A DNA stretch of 47,829 nt from Bacteroidota bacterium (lineage in GTDB: Bacteria; Bacteroidota; Bacteroidia; Flavobacteriales_D; Sanyastnellaceae): assembly GCA_002746975.1 (NCBI GenBank), contig NVXE01000011.1, forward strand, positions 24,090 to 71,918, written 5' to 3'. Below, piece by piece: positions 16,161-26,444 of the stretch (position 1 is the first letter of the stretch; every line of letters starts with the position of its first letter). The notes under the pieces were generated by a model, which saw only the letters and a program-made list of their open reading frames with translations, was not told the DNA's origin and did not search any database. Position numbers and translations under genes: made by a program.

Positions 16161-16997
16161 ATGTCAACACAATACGACGACGAAAAGAAGAAAATTAGAA
16201 TAATTGTTATGGCTGGTTTGATAATACTACCCGTGATATTTTTATGGAGCTCACTAACGGTAACTATTTCATCAGGTCATGCTGGGTTAGTTTTTCATAC
16301 TTTCGGAAACGGAGTGAATCCAGAAGCAGCACCTATGAAAAGTGGGTTTCATTTAAAAGCTCCTTGGGACAAGGTTTACGAATATGAAATTAGGCAACAA
16401 GAGCTTTTTGAAAACTTAGAGGTTCTTTCATCTAACCTGTTAAAAATCAAAATGGATATGACTGTTTTCTATCAGCCGACATATGACAAACTTGGATATC
16501 TTGAGATTGAACGTGGAAACCGTTATGAAGCTAAGGTGATTCAACCTGCTATGAGGTCTGTGGCTAGAGAGGTGATCTCTAAATACCTTCCTGAAGAATT
16601 TAACACTACTAAACGTGAAGAAATCCAACTAGAAATAGAAACTCGTCTGTCTGAAAAGCTAGCTAACAACTACATACAGTTAAACGACGTTCTTATTAGA
16701 AACATTGAGCTACCACTTCCGTTAGAACAAGCAATTGAACGTAAACTTCAACAAGAGCAAGAATCTCTAGAATACGAATTTAGAATTGAAAAAGCTTCTA
16801 AAGAAGCCCAGAGAAAAAGAATTGAAGCTCAAGGAATTAGCGATTTCCAAAACATCATTTCACAAAGTATTTCTGATCAACTTCTGCAATGGAAAGGAAT
16901 TGAAGCTACAATAGAACTTGCAAAAAGCGATAATTCTAAAGTAGTAGTAATAGGCTCAGGCGAAAATGGTCTACCACTTATACTAGGAGGTAACTAG
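16161..16997 (+). CDS. SPFH/prohibitin-family membrane protein
   Basis: 278 residues with one N-terminal membrane helix (about 13-35), an SPFH domain (SSGHAGLVFHTFGNGV onward to about 205) and a charged helical region (LQQEQESLEYEFRIEKASKEAQRKRIEAQ) that would form the coiled coil of a ring. Prohibitin-like proteins form large membrane assemblies and, as HflKC, restrain FtsH; an ftsH gene lies about 4 kb away on the other strand. It probably belongs at the end of the preceding operon, although a 46-base gap allows separate expression. A strong terminator follows. Confidence 0.85.
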   Translation: MSTQYDDEKKKIRIIVMAGLIILPVIFLWSSLTVTISSGHAGLVFHTFGNGVNPEAAPMKSGFHLKAPWDKVYEYEIRQQELFENLEVLSSNLLKIKMDMTVFYQPTYDKLGYLEIERGNRYEAKVIQPAMRSVAREVISKYLPEEFNTTKREEIQLEIETRLSEKLANNYIQLNDVLIRNIELPLPLEQAIERKLQQEQESLEYEFRIEKASKEAQRKRIEAQGISDFQNIISQSISDQLLQWKGIEATIELAKSDNSKVVVIGSGENGLPLILGGN

Positions 16998-17021
16998 AGC
17001 AATAATAATATTTAACACACT

Positions 17022-17054
17022 AAAAAAGGTCAGCTATTTAGCTGACCTTTTTTT
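17022..17054. terminator. Strong bidirectional terminator
   Basis: A stem AGGTCAGCT (17027-17035) / AGCTGACCT (17040-17048), loop ATTT, extended by A5/T5 and with A- and T-runs on both sides. It separates the convergent prohibitin and rpmB genes. Confidence 0.9.
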
Positions 17055-17094
17055 ATTAATTCGTTCTCGATAAATTACTTTATCTATAGAAGTC

Positions 17095-17340
17095 TTATGA
17101 CTTTTCTACTAGGATACCTGCAGCTTTTGCACGATTCATAGCTGAAAGAACACCTATCTTATTGATAGTACGCATTGCAGCTACAGAAACACGTAGTGTT
17201 ACCCATCTATCCTCCTCAACGATATAGAAACGCTTACGTTGTAGGTTAGGGTAAAAACGACGCTTAGTTCTCGCTTTAGAGTGACTCACGTTGTTTCCAA
17301 CCATCACTTTCTTTCCTGTTATCTGACAAATACGGCTCAT
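17095..17340 (-). CDS. rpmB: 50S ribosomal protein L28
   Basis: 81 residues, typical for the family. It starts [21 protein letters not shown] and has the basic [14 protein letters not shown] stretch and the [13 protein letters not shown] segment that bind 23S rRNA. Only one cysteine remains, so it is the zinc-free form. In many Bacteroidota rpmB is followed by rpmG and a DUF4295 gene; here a terminator follows directly. A TTTCTTTG box with GCAC after it lies about 20 bases upstream on the minus strand and is a likely promoter. Confidence 0.95.
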   Translation of the reverse strand: MSRICQITGKKVMVGNNVSHSKARTKRRFYPNLQRKRFYIVEEDRWVTLRVSVAAMRTINKIGVLSAMNRAKAAGILVEKS

Positions 17341-17359
17341 GACTCTAAATTTAGGAGTG

Positions 17360-17367
17360 CAAAGAAA
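17360..17367 (-). promoter_or_regulatory. Probable -7 box for rpmB
   Basis: TTTCTTTG on the minus strand followed by CAC, 19 bases before the rpmB ATG. It has one mismatch (T for A) to TAnnTTTG, and the downstream CAC is shared with the ndk, desaturase and helicase promoters here. Confidence 0.4.
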
Positions 17368-17382
17368 CGACTTTTTTCGTAT

Positions 17383-17844
17383 TCAACCAACACTTGATGC
17401 ATGTCTATTTATACTTTTTTCTAAATAGACCAAACAAGCACTAGTCGCTGCCTCAACAACCTCCATCCTATTACCTTCAAAATAACGAGTCCAAGATTCG
17501 CTAATGGTCGGCCCTACTACTGAAATACAGACAGTTCCTACTGGAATTTCAACAGTCCCTCCTCCTGGCCCTGCAATTCCTGATGTCGAAACTGCGAAGT
17601 CAACAGAAAGTGCCTTTATACATCCCTTAGCCATCTCTAATACTACTTCCTCACTTACAACACCGTGTTTTTTTATGATTTCCGGGTTTACACCTAAAAG
17701 AGATGTCTTAATATCTTCAGCATACGCCACAATAGAACCGCGAAAATATTTACTCGAACCTGGAACAGAGCAAATCGTTTTAGCAATAGCTCCACCAGTA
17801 CAACTTTCAGCAGTTCCGATTGAAAATTTTTTGTGATTAATCAA
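17383..17844 (-). CDS. pncC: Nicotinamide-nucleotide amidohydrolase PncC (CinA C-terminal type)
   Basis: 153 residues. It deamidates nicotinamide mononucleotide in NAD salvage. The family core is complete: GTAESCTGG (Ser/Cys region), a GSIVAY strand, GVVSEEV, and STSGIAGPGGGT with PVGTV. It lacks the N-terminal MoCF domain of full CinA, so it is the stand-alone form. No ATG fits; the likely start is TTG at 17844, which overlaps the end of the upstream secreted-protein gene by eight bases. That leaves only nine residues before TAES, shorter than usual; the same frame stays open back to 17886, and an unusual earlier start (ATT at 17871) would restore the missing helix. Confidence 0.82.
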   Translation of the reverse strand: MINHKKFSIGTAESCTGGAIAKTICSVPGSSKYFRGSIVAYAEDIKTSLLGVNPEIIKKHGVVSEEVVLEMAKGCIKALSVDFAVSTSGIAGPGGGTVEIPVGTVCISVVGPTISESWTRYFEGNRMEVVEAATSACLVYLEKSINRHASSVG

Positions 17845-19759
17845 CTGCGAGACGAAAAGTAGTGCGTGAATCTCCTTGAGAAAGCTCTATAATATAAATT
17901 CCAGAAACAAAATCCGTAACGTTAACTACTTCAACCATCGAATTTGTAGCCCACTCTCGAATAACACGACCATTTAAGTCTAAAATTCTAACGTTGTGAG
18001 AACCTGCTCTATCAATCACAATTTCTACAGAAGATGAAGCCGGATTAGGATAAATCATTACTTCTCCATCGGAAAATGGTTCAGAAACACCTACCCAATC
18101 GTTGAATTCAATATCAGCACACCCACCTAGATCAGCGACTGACACTCTTAAGTGAACTATATCATTTAGATCAACAGGGTCTTGATCACCACGAACGTGT
18201 AGTCCTGGCTCAAAGTCTCTTTGGAATATGATTTCTAAGTCATCCATTACATCGGGTGCAATGGAAGCAAAAACCGATTCATATCCATCGAAATCTAAAT
18301 CAGGCGTAAGGTCACATGCATCATCTGAATTCCAAGTACTTCCATTATCTGTAGAATTAACTACGTACAGATGACGATAATTTTGAGAACCCGTAGAATA
18401 ATCCTCACGAATAGCAGAATATGTCACAAACAAATCTCCTGTTGCATTAGAGCCCATACTAGGAATTCCAGCTAAACTCACAAAGTATTCTGCAATGTCG
18501 TCTTCAAGGTCTAAAGTCCCACTCTCATCTATGTCATAAGCGTAAGCTATCGTGAGTGAGCTGTCTACTCCGAAACTTTGGTTCCAGTACTCAAGACCAT
18601 TTGTTCCAGGAAAATAGCTAGTTGTTCCGTCAAGTGTGTCTGCATCCATGTAGTACATGCCACCGAAAACAACATGCACTTGACCGTTTTGATCTACATG
18701 AATATCACCACTTCCATCTGAATTTAGATACTCTTGAAAAATCCCGTCATTATCAAAATCCTCACCGCCATCAATAGGCAAACCGTCGTCAACCATGTAA
18801 TTATCTACAGGGAAATCAATTACAGGCATATACTCCCAATTATCTCCATTATCTTCTGAAATCATAACAAAAGTGTCCATGAAATCATTAAAAACGGCAA
18901 AAGCAACAACACCATCACGAGCGTGAATTGCATATGTATCTCCGTCAAACCCATTGAAATTTGATGAGTCAAGCTGTGTAAATGTACTTTGCTCCCATGT
19001 TACACCTGCGTCCAAAGAACGATAATACAACAAAGCTCCATCTTGCCCTTGATACAGCTCCCCTCCATTTGCTTCAGGAGTTGAAACGCATATAACATGT
19101 ATTGTGTTTCCATCTGGACCTCCTGCGGCAATTCTAGGCCAAACATTTCCATATGGACCTTCAGACGGGATTTCCATTTCTGACCAAGCACTATTTGATC
19201 CTATTTCTCGTGAAGCCATCCAAAGTGGTGTGTCAACTCCAGGATGTGTAACACTCACTTCTATACCTGAACCTGTATGTACTATCGAAGGCCATCCAAC
19301 ACGTACACTTTCAATTCTTTCATAAGGTTGTTCTTCCCAAAGTGAGCCATCGTAAAAATTATACCCCGTACCTCTATCAGAGAAAGGGGTTAATTCCAAA
19401 CTCATTGTCCATGCAGCACTTAATGTTGAGCCACTCCCTACAAGTCTATCATCAATAGAGGCGTTAGATTGAAGATCGTATTGAGTTATACCTATGATTT
19501 GTCTCTCGACAATTAAAGATCTTGTTTGAATGTGATCTACAAATTCCAAATCAGAACCGTCATTGCTGAAAGGCATTTGAGGGTTTTCCGAAAAACCGTC
19601 AACTGCTTTTGTCGGCATTGGTTTTGCAATTCTAGCTTCAACAGCTACTTGGGGTATATCACTGAGTGAATATGAATGCTGAGCTACTTCTTGTTGAGCA
19701 TATATAGAAAACTGAAGGCCTGTGAACAGAAATAACACAAATGGTATTGATCTTTTCAT
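17837..19759 (-). CDS. Secreted Asp-box (BNR) protein with T9SS sorting domain
   Basis: 640 residues from the ATG at 19759, which begins a signal peptide MKRSIPFVLFLFTG ending at IYAQ; the open frame extends nine codons further. At least three Asp-boxes are visible: SLDAGVTW, SEDNGDNW and STDNGSTW, the loop motif of sialidase-like beta-propellers. Acidic Ca-binding-like loops (DIDESGTLDLEDD) sit between them. The last ~80 residues (MIYPNPASSSVEIVID ... GIYIIELSQGDSRTTFRLAVD) are a type A T9SS sorting domain, so the protein is exported and probably surface-attached or released. Catalytic residues of sialidases are not evident, so an enzymatic activity is not claimed. Confidence 0.85.
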   Translation of the reverse strand: MKRSIPFVLFLFTGLQFSIYAQQEVAQHSYSLSDIPQVAVEARIAKPMPTKAVDGFSENPQMPFSNDGSDLEFVDHIQTRSLIVERQIIGITQYDLQSNASIDDRLVGSGSTLSAAWTMSLELTPFSDRGTGYNFYDGSLWEEQPYERIESVRVGWPSIVHTGSGIEVSVTHPGVDTPLWMASREIGSNSAWSEMEIPSEGPYGNVWPRIAAGGPDGNTIHVICVSTPEANGGELYQGQDGALLYYRSLDAGVTWEQSTFTQLDSSNFNGFDGDTYAIHARDGVVAFAVFNDFMDTFVMISEDNGDNWEYMPVIDFPVDNYMVDDGLPIDGGEDFDNDGIFQEYLNSDGSGDIHVDQNGQVHVVFGGMYYMDADTLDGTTSYFPGTNGLEYWNQSFGVDSSLTIAYAYDIDESGTLDLEDDIAEYFVSLAGIPSMGSNATGDLFVTYSAIREDYSTGSQNYRHLYVVNSTDNGSTWNSDDACDLTPDLDFDGYESVFASIAPDVMDDLEIIFQRDFEPGLHVRGDQDPVDLNDIVHLRVSVADLGGCADIEFNDWVGVSEPFSDGEVMIYPNPASSSVEIVIDRAGSHNVRILDLNGRVIREWATNSMVEVVNVTDFVSGIYIIELSQGDSRTTFRLAVD

Positions 19760-19830
19760 AAAAAATAAATTAGTTTCAAATGCCAAACTAATAAATTATT
19801 GAATACAATTGTAAATTTCCCACATTCAAA

Positions 19831-20484
19831 TCACTTCAAAGTAGCTATTAACGTTTCCTTACCCGTTACTTTTTCATCAAGGTTCACATTAATCTTAGCA
19901 TCCAAAGGAAGGTATAAATCTATTCTAGAACCGAACTTAATAAAACCCACTTCGGCACCGCGCTCTAATTTATCACCTGGGGTGATATAGTAGCGGATTC
20001 TCCTAGCTACTGCTCCTGCTATTTGACGAAAAAGCACTTCACCGTGTTCACCCTCAATAACTAAAGTGGTACGTTCATTCTCCGTACTACTCTTAGGATG
20101 CCAAGCCACGAGATACTTCCCTGCATGATATTCTGCGTATTTGACTACTCCTGAAATGGGCGCCCATTGACAGTGAACATTAAGTGGACTCATAAAAATA
20201 CTAACCTGCATTCGCTCATCTTTAAAATACTCCCCTTCAAAAACCTTTTCTATAACAACCACCTTACCATCACTAGGAGCAATCACCTGAGAGCCTATTC
20301 CTTGAGGAGATCTTTTAGGAATTCTAAAAAACTGCGCGAAAAGAATAAAAACAATAGCACAACAAATAGCTACAATTCTAAAAACTATGTTAGGAGCGCA
20401 CAAATATTCTAGTAGACTTAGGGTAATAATCGTAAAAATCAAAACTCCTCCTACGGGTACAAATCCTTCCCTATGTAATGTCAT
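19831..20484 (-). CDS. psd: Phosphatidylserine decarboxylase proenzyme
   Basis: 217 residues, the short PSD-A type. It makes phosphatidylethanolamine from phosphatidylserine. Two hydrophobic segments (about 14-32 and 35-52) hold it at the membrane. IAPSDGKVVVIE (68-79) and IFMSPLNVHCQW (96-107) are conserved, and VGFIKFGSRID holds Gly185-Ser186, where self-cleavage would create the pyruvoyl group. Its ATG overlaps the cdsA stop by four bases (ATGA), making it the last gene of the rsfS-ftsH-DUF2007-cdsA-psd operon. The matching phosphatidylserine synthase is not in the window. Confidence 0.93.
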   Translation of the reverse strand: MTLHREGFVPVGGVLIFTIITLSLLEYLCAPNIVFRIVAICCAIVFILFAQFFRIPKRSPQGIGSQVIAPSDGKVVVIEKVFEGEYFKDERMQVSIFMSPLNVHCQWAPISGVVKYAEYHAGKYLVAWHPKSSTENERTTLVIEGEHGEVLFRQIAGAVARRIRYYITPGDKLERGAEVGFIKFGSRIDLYLPLDAKINVNLDEKVTGKETLIATLK

Positions 20485-21146
20485 ACTAACAAAGATTTAA
20501 TAATTAAAACAACTGGTCCAGCTATTACTAGACCATCAAATCTATCAAGAACACCACCATGTCCTGGCAATAATGAGCCACTATCCTTCACTCCTGCCCT
20601 TCTTTTTGCAGAACTTTCAATAAGATCACCACAAGTAGAAAGAATTCCCGTTATAGTTCCTAATAAAACTCCAAGTTCGCCCATCCAAAACCATCCGGCA
20701 ATTGCTGCACCAAGGGCTCCAATTATAGCTCCCTCCCAAGACTTATTTGGTGAAACCTCAGGAGCTAATCCTGACTTGAAAACTTTTCTGCCTAAAAGCC
20801 TACCTCCAATATAAGCAAAGGTATCGTTAGCCCATATCCACGTCAAAAATGCAACCACTTCCATTCCTGAATAAGAACTATTAATCCCCAAGATTACATC
20901 AATAGGCCTACCTAAACCCCAAACCGACCCCGCTGCAATAACAATAACTCCCACCCCCATCCAAGACCCCATATAACTAGTACCTAACTCTTTCTGTTTC
21001 GACTTTAACCTTAAAAATTCTACGACTCCAAAAACCAAAATCACTCCCCACAAAATAGTCGCACTAAAGAAATTATACATAGAGGCATACACCACTATGA
21101 ATATGAATAATATTCCTGTTATTGACCGTTTTACTAGTTCGTTCAT
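20481..21146 (-). CDS. cdsA: Phosphatidate cytidylyltransferase
   Basis: Inner-membrane enzyme making CDP-diacylglycerol from CTP and phosphatidate. The family signature S-x2-KR-x4-KD-x5-PGHGG-x2-DR-D is complete near residues 178-206 (SSAKRRAGVKDSGSLLPGHG then GVLDRFD). Several membrane helices are visible. At 221 residues it is shorter than the usual 260-300, with fewer N-terminal helices, but the catalytic end is intact. It overlaps both DUF2007 upstream and psd downstream by four bases, and makes the precursor used ahead of psd. Confidence 0.92.
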   Translation of the reverse strand: MNELVKRSITGILFIFIVVYASMYNFFSATILWGVILVFGVVEFLRLKSKQKELGTSYMGSWMGVGVIVIAAGSVWGLGRPIDVILGINSSYSGMEVVAFLTWIWANDTFAYIGGRLLGRKVFKSGLAPEVSPNKSWEGAIIGALGAAIAGWFWMGELGVLLGTITGILSTCGDLIESSAKRRAGVKDSGSLLPGHGGVLDRFDGLVIAGPVVLIIKSLLV

Positions 21147-21342
21147 AATAACGACGCTGCTTTTTCTATGTATTCTTCAGGAACAAGAAGTTCAACCTCC
21201 ACATTTGCGAACCCGACTCCTACATAAGAACTATCCTGGCGATTTAAAACTACACAAGGGATACCTGCCTCTTCTAAAACTGCCTTTCGAATCTCCACAG
21301 ATACAATAAGCGTGTCCTTAAAAACAGTTACCCAACCTATCA

Positions 21343-21343
<1 letters not shown>
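21143..21343 (-). CDS. DUF2007 family small protein
   Basis: 66 residues. The pattern W-V-x-V, then EIRKAVLEEAGIPCVVLNRQ, DSSYVGVGFANVEVELLVPEE and a final helix match DUF2007, a small ferredoxin-like fold found next to other genes in many Bacteroidota. Function unknown; called a putative signal-transducing protein in some databases. Its ATG shares a base with the ftsH stop, and its stop overlaps the cdsA start, so it is translated together with them. Confidence 0.8.
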
Positions 21344-23414
<2,071 letters not shown>

Positions 23415-23418
<4 letters not shown>

Positions 23419-23810
23419 ACTTCTTCAGATTCTTCAGCATGGGTAGAATCAAATTTGCTAATTAAAGCATCTCCCCATAGTTCTTCTAGTCCATATCTGG
23501 TCCTTGCGTCTTGATGAAACACATGTACTATAATATCAAAGTAGTCCAAAATTGCCCACTCTCCATTCCTAAGTCCCTGAACACTTAGAGGTTTTTCATC
23601 TAAAACTTCGTACACAACTTTCTCTACTGAAGCAGCGAGTGCTTCTACTTGAGTATGGCTGTTACCGTGAGCGACAACAAAATGTGAGGCGATAGATGAA
23701 TTAACAGTACTTAGGTCAATGATTGTAATATCATGTCCTTTAACATCATCCAATCCTTTAACAACTGCGTCAAGCAGTATATCAGAGGGAGTTACAGTTG
23801 ATTTCTTCAT
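23415..23810 (-). CDS. rsfS: Ribosome silencing factor RsfS
   Basis: 131 residues from the ATG at 23810; the longer open frame would run into birA on the other strand. RsfS binds ribosomal protein L14 and blocks subunit joining when nutrients are scarce. Conserved features are ITIIDLSTVNSSIASHFVVA, the H-x2-V helix and the GLRNGEWAILDYFDIIVHVF segment with HQDARTRYGLEELWGDA. First gene of the operon with ftsH. Its upstream region, shared with birA, holds a TAACTTCG box on the minus strand 17 bases before the start. Confidence 0.92.
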
Positions 23811-23813
23811 GCA

Positions 23814-23844
23814 TAAATTTGAACGCACGAAGTTACTACTTTTG
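23814..23844. promoter_or_regulatory. Overlapping divergent promoter boxes, birA and rsfS
   Basis: On the plus strand TACTTTTG (23837-23844) lies 38 bases before birA, with TAAATTTG (23814-23821) further up. On the minus strand TAACTTCG (23835-23828) lies 17 bases before rsfS. The boxes interlock, so polymerase at one promoter would probably exclude the other. Confidence 0.45.
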
Positions 23845-23882
23845 CGAACGATGACACCCTCAATCTCTATACTTAATCGGCT

Positions 23883-24722
23883 ATGAATGCTAATATTAGC
23901 CAAATTACCTCAAGTTCGAGAACCATAACCCGAATTTACCTACCGTATATAGGCAGTACGAATGATTATGCGATGAATTTATTGCGTACTAAAAACATGA
24001 TGTCAGAAACTTTAATTGTTACTGATTTTCAAACTGAAGGTAAAGGCCAAAGAGGAAAGCATTGGGTTTCTAGGCCAGGTAAAGACCTGTGTTTGAGTTG
24101 GGTCTTAAAAAATCCGCCTAAGCACCCAACGGTATTTAATATGGCTTGTGCTCTATCTGTACTCGAGGGAATTAGAAAAGTAGATTCATTTTCATCTCGA
24201 CTCTCAATTAAATGGCCAAACGACATTTTATATTCTACTGGAAATTTGAACTTAAACCATTCAAAAAAGCTTGCCGGAATTTTAATAGAGAATCACTGGC
24301 GAGGAGAGATATGGACAGCTGCGATAGTAGGTATCGGAATAAATGTCGGTCGTAATAACAAAATCGTAGGAGAGAAATATAATTTTCCATCGCAAATTGC
24401 TGAGTTTGCTCTACCTCCTATAAGCGTAGCTGAAATATTAGAAACCGAAATTGAACCTTCTATCCTTGAACTTCCAATCCTAGAAGCACTACATAAACGA
24501 ATTCAAACGTTAAATCGCGATAACGGAGTTGAAAAAACTGTCGAGGACTTCAACTCAGAATTGTTTGGTTTGAATCAATCGAGACAGTTTGATATAAATG
24601 GAAAAATTCGATATGGAAAACTGCTCAGGGTAGATAAGGATGGACGAGGAGTTTTCGTTTGGGACGATAACGGTAAGACCTCACATTTAAATTCGTCCGA
24701 AGTAGTTTGGTGCTGGGATTAA
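23883..24722 (+). CDS. birA: Biotin-[acetyl-CoA-carboxylase] ligase
   Basis: 279 residues, cytosolic. It attaches biotin to carboxylase subunits, feeding fatty-acid synthesis. The biotin loop is TEGKGQRGKHW (51-61), followed by SIKWPND (108-114), KKLAGILIE with Lys129, and IVGIGINVG. There is no N-terminal winged helix, so it is a ligase only and not a repressor. A short C-terminal SH3-like domain (RYGKLLRVDKDGRGVFVWDD) follows. Its stop interlocks with the stop of the convergent SRPBCC gene in one TTAA palindrome. Confidence 0.92.
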   Translation: MNANISQITSSSRTITRIYLPYIGSTNDYAMNLLRTKNMMSETLIVTDFQTEGKGQRGKHWVSRPGKDLCLSWVLKNPPKHPTVFNMACALSVLEGIRKVDSFSSRLSIKWPNDILYSTGNLNLNHSKKLAGILIENHWRGEIWTAAIVGIGINVGRNNKIVGEKYNFPSQIAEFALPPISVAEILETEIEPSILELPILEALHKRIQTLNRDNGVEKTVEDFNSELFGLNQSRQFDINGKIRYGKLLRVDKDGRGVFVWDDNGKTSHLNSSEVVWCWD

Positions 24723-25129
24723 ATTGGGAATCGCTTTTTCATCCCTTCCGACATTTCCTCGAATAGGCTTTTGAGTGCGGGTTCGACCATCATTCGCGTG
24801 AATGGGTTAAGATCGGCATCACTACGAACATTGCATTTACAACCGTTTTCCGTTTCTGTAGCTACTACTTCTAGAGAAAACTTGACGGGAGTTGGCACAA
24901 TAGTTCGCATGCGAATCAACACGTTTTCGTGAAGATTTTCAGAGTCTTTCTCGAGATGAATAGAAACTCCTCCTTTAACTTTGAAAGAGCATTTATCCCC
25001 TTTCGAACTAAAGTCTTTTACTGCACCCTCTGGGAGTAATTTTCCAATATTCGCTAAATCTTGAACTTCTGATTTTAAATCTTCTTTAGAAATGCCTAAA
25101 ATGACCTCTGGGCCCTCAAATGCAATCAT
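24719..25129 (-). CDS. SRPBCC-like protein
   Basis: 136 residues. An N-terminal strand-helix (ILGISKEDLKSEVQDLANIGKLLPEGAV) is followed by beta strands (CSFKVKGGVSIHLEK, NVLIRMRTIVPTPVKFSLEVVATE) and a long C-terminal helix (TRMMVEPALKSLFEEMSEGMKKRF), the helix-grip layout of SRPBCC/START-like proteins that bind hydrophobic ligands. No ligand can be named. The start overlaps the pyrE stop by four bases, a pairing I remember as common in Bacteroidota, and it converges on birA. Confidence 0.72.
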   Translation of the reverse strand: MIAFEGPEVILGISKEDLKSEVQDLANIGKLLPEGAVKDFSSKGDKCSFKVKGGVSIHLEKDSENLHENVLIRMRTIVPTPVKFSLEVVATETENGCKCNVRSDADLNPFTRMMVEPALKSLFEEMSEGMKKRFPI

Positions 25130-25782
25130 ATCTTTTGAAATTTATCGCTCCAAGAAACTGGATCGTTTGACCAATCGTCAAGATCTGTTTTTTGGTCTTC
25201 AGTTATATAATTAGACTTAACGGCAACATCTAACATTGTTGGATAATCTGTTAGGGTAAAGAAAGAACAATCTTTCTCCGCAAATCTAGCAATAGAATCG
25301 TTAAACCCATATGTAAAAAACGCCATTAAGCCCGTCACTTTGAGTCCTGATTCACGAATTGAATCTACTGCAGAAAGTGAACTTTTACCTGTAGAAATTA
25401 AATCCTCGATTACGAAAACACTGCTCAAATCACTGAATGCTCCCTCAATTCTTTGACCTGTTCCGTGATCTTTCGCAGCAGCTCTAACGTAGATAAAAGG
25501 AATGCCTAGCTCTTCTGCTATTAATGCTCCTATCGCAATGCCTCCTGTAGCTACTCCAGCAATCGCTTCTGGCTTTCCATAACGATCAACAATAGCCTCA
25601 GTTGCTAACTTTCGTATGTCTGTTCGAACTCTCGGAAAGCTCAATATCCTCCTATTGTCACAATATATAGGAGACTTCCTTCCACTAGCCCATGTAAATG
25701 GCTGTTTAGGCGATAGTTGAACTGCTTTGATTTCCAGCAAAAATTCAGCTACCTTTCGTTGATTCTCATTTCTATTCGACAT
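25126..25782 (-). CDS. pyrE: Orotate phosphoribosyltransferase
   Basis: 218 residues from ATG 25782. It makes orotidine monophosphate from orotate and PRPP in pyrimidine synthesis. KQPFTWASGRKSPIYCDNR (orotate site), the RAAAKDHGTGQRIEG flexible loop and the PRPP motif VFVIEDLISTGKSS are all present. A longer start at 25833 would run into the Nudix gene and has no family support. A minus-strand TACATTTG box ends four bases before the ATG, so the mRNA is probably leaderless. The downstream SRPBCC gene overlaps the stop. Confidence 0.93.
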   Translation of the reverse strand: MSNRNENQRKVAEFLLEIKAVQLSPKQPFTWASGRKSPIYCDNRRILSFPRVRTDIRKLATEAIVDRYGKPEAIAGVATGGIAIGALIAEELGIPFIYVRAAAKDHGTGQRIEGAFSDLSSVFVIEDLISTGKSSLSAVDSIRESGLKVTGLMAFFTYGFNDSIARFAEKDCSFFTLTDYPTMLDVAVKSNYITEDQKTDLDDWSNDPVSWSDKFQKI

Positions 25783-25786
25783 GACA

Positions 25787-25794
25787 CAAATGTA
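25787..25794 (-). promoter_or_regulatory. pyrE -7 box inside the first codons of the Nudix gene
   Basis: TACATTTG on the minus strand, an exact TAnnTTTG match, ends four bases before the pyrE ATG and overlaps the ATG of the divergent Nudix gene. No clear -33 TTG is seen. Confidence 0.5.
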
Positions 25795-26443
25795 CGTTGT
25801 ATTTATGCTGAACCGTAGGGTTTGTTTTACCAAATCTGCTACTGGACTAGCCCCACAAAATGGGGATTCTTTGTCTATTTACAACCCTGATAAAAAGACG
25901 TTAAAAGACCTCCCGCTTTTCCTACGAGCTCACCCAGAACTAGAAACCGTTAATCTTTATAGTAATGATCTTGAAGAGCTTTGGATGAGGTTCTGTATGC
26001 ATTATTACGAGGTGGTTTCTGCAGGTGGGTTAGTTGTCAATTCTAATAATAAAATGCTTTGGATAAATAGAAATAACCACTGGGACCTTCCTAAGGGTAA
26101 AGTGGAGCCTGGAGAGAGTCTTGAAATAGCGGCTATGAGAGAGGTTAATGAAGAAACTGGAATAGGAAACTTGACAATTACGGGAGATCTAGCAACTACT
26201 TATCACACATATGAGATAGATGGAGTAGTTCATCTGAAAACTACTTTTTGGTATTCAATGGTGCACAAAGGAGGTGATACAAAAGGAGTACCCCAAGCTA
26301 TAGAAGGCATCACAGATGTTAAGTGGGTCAAATCACCTATTCCAAGCGAAATCTGGGACTCAACCTATGGGAGTATTAGAATCGTAGTGAACGAGTCCGA
26401 GAAAGTATTAAGTGGGGTTGGCAATACAAATTATAGAAAGTAG
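25790..26443 (+). CDS. Nudix hydrolase
   Basis: 217 residues from ATG 25790 (MYVVFML, the family's usual start); an ATG at 25781 would overlap the pyrE start codon. An N-terminal domain of ~75 residues precedes the hydrolase domain. The Nudix box G-x5-E-x7-REUxEExGU is complete at about 103-125 (GKVEPGESLEIAAMREVNEE then TGI). DLPKGKVEPGE and the following strands suggest a nucleoside- or dinucleoside-polyphosphate substrate, but this cannot be settled from sequence. It stands head-to-head with pyrE. Confidence 0.85.
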   Translation: MYVVFMLNRRVCFTKSATGLAPQNGDSLSIYNPDKKTLKDLPLFLRAHPELETVNLYSNDLEELWMRFCMHYYEVVSAGGLVVNSNNKMLWINRNNHWDLPKGKVEPGESLEIAAMREVNEETGIGNLTITGDLATTYHTYEIDGVVHLKTTFWYSMVHKGGDTKGVPQAIEGITDVKWVKSPIPSEIWDSTYGSIRIVVNESEKVLSGVGNTNYRK

Positions 26444-26444
26444 T

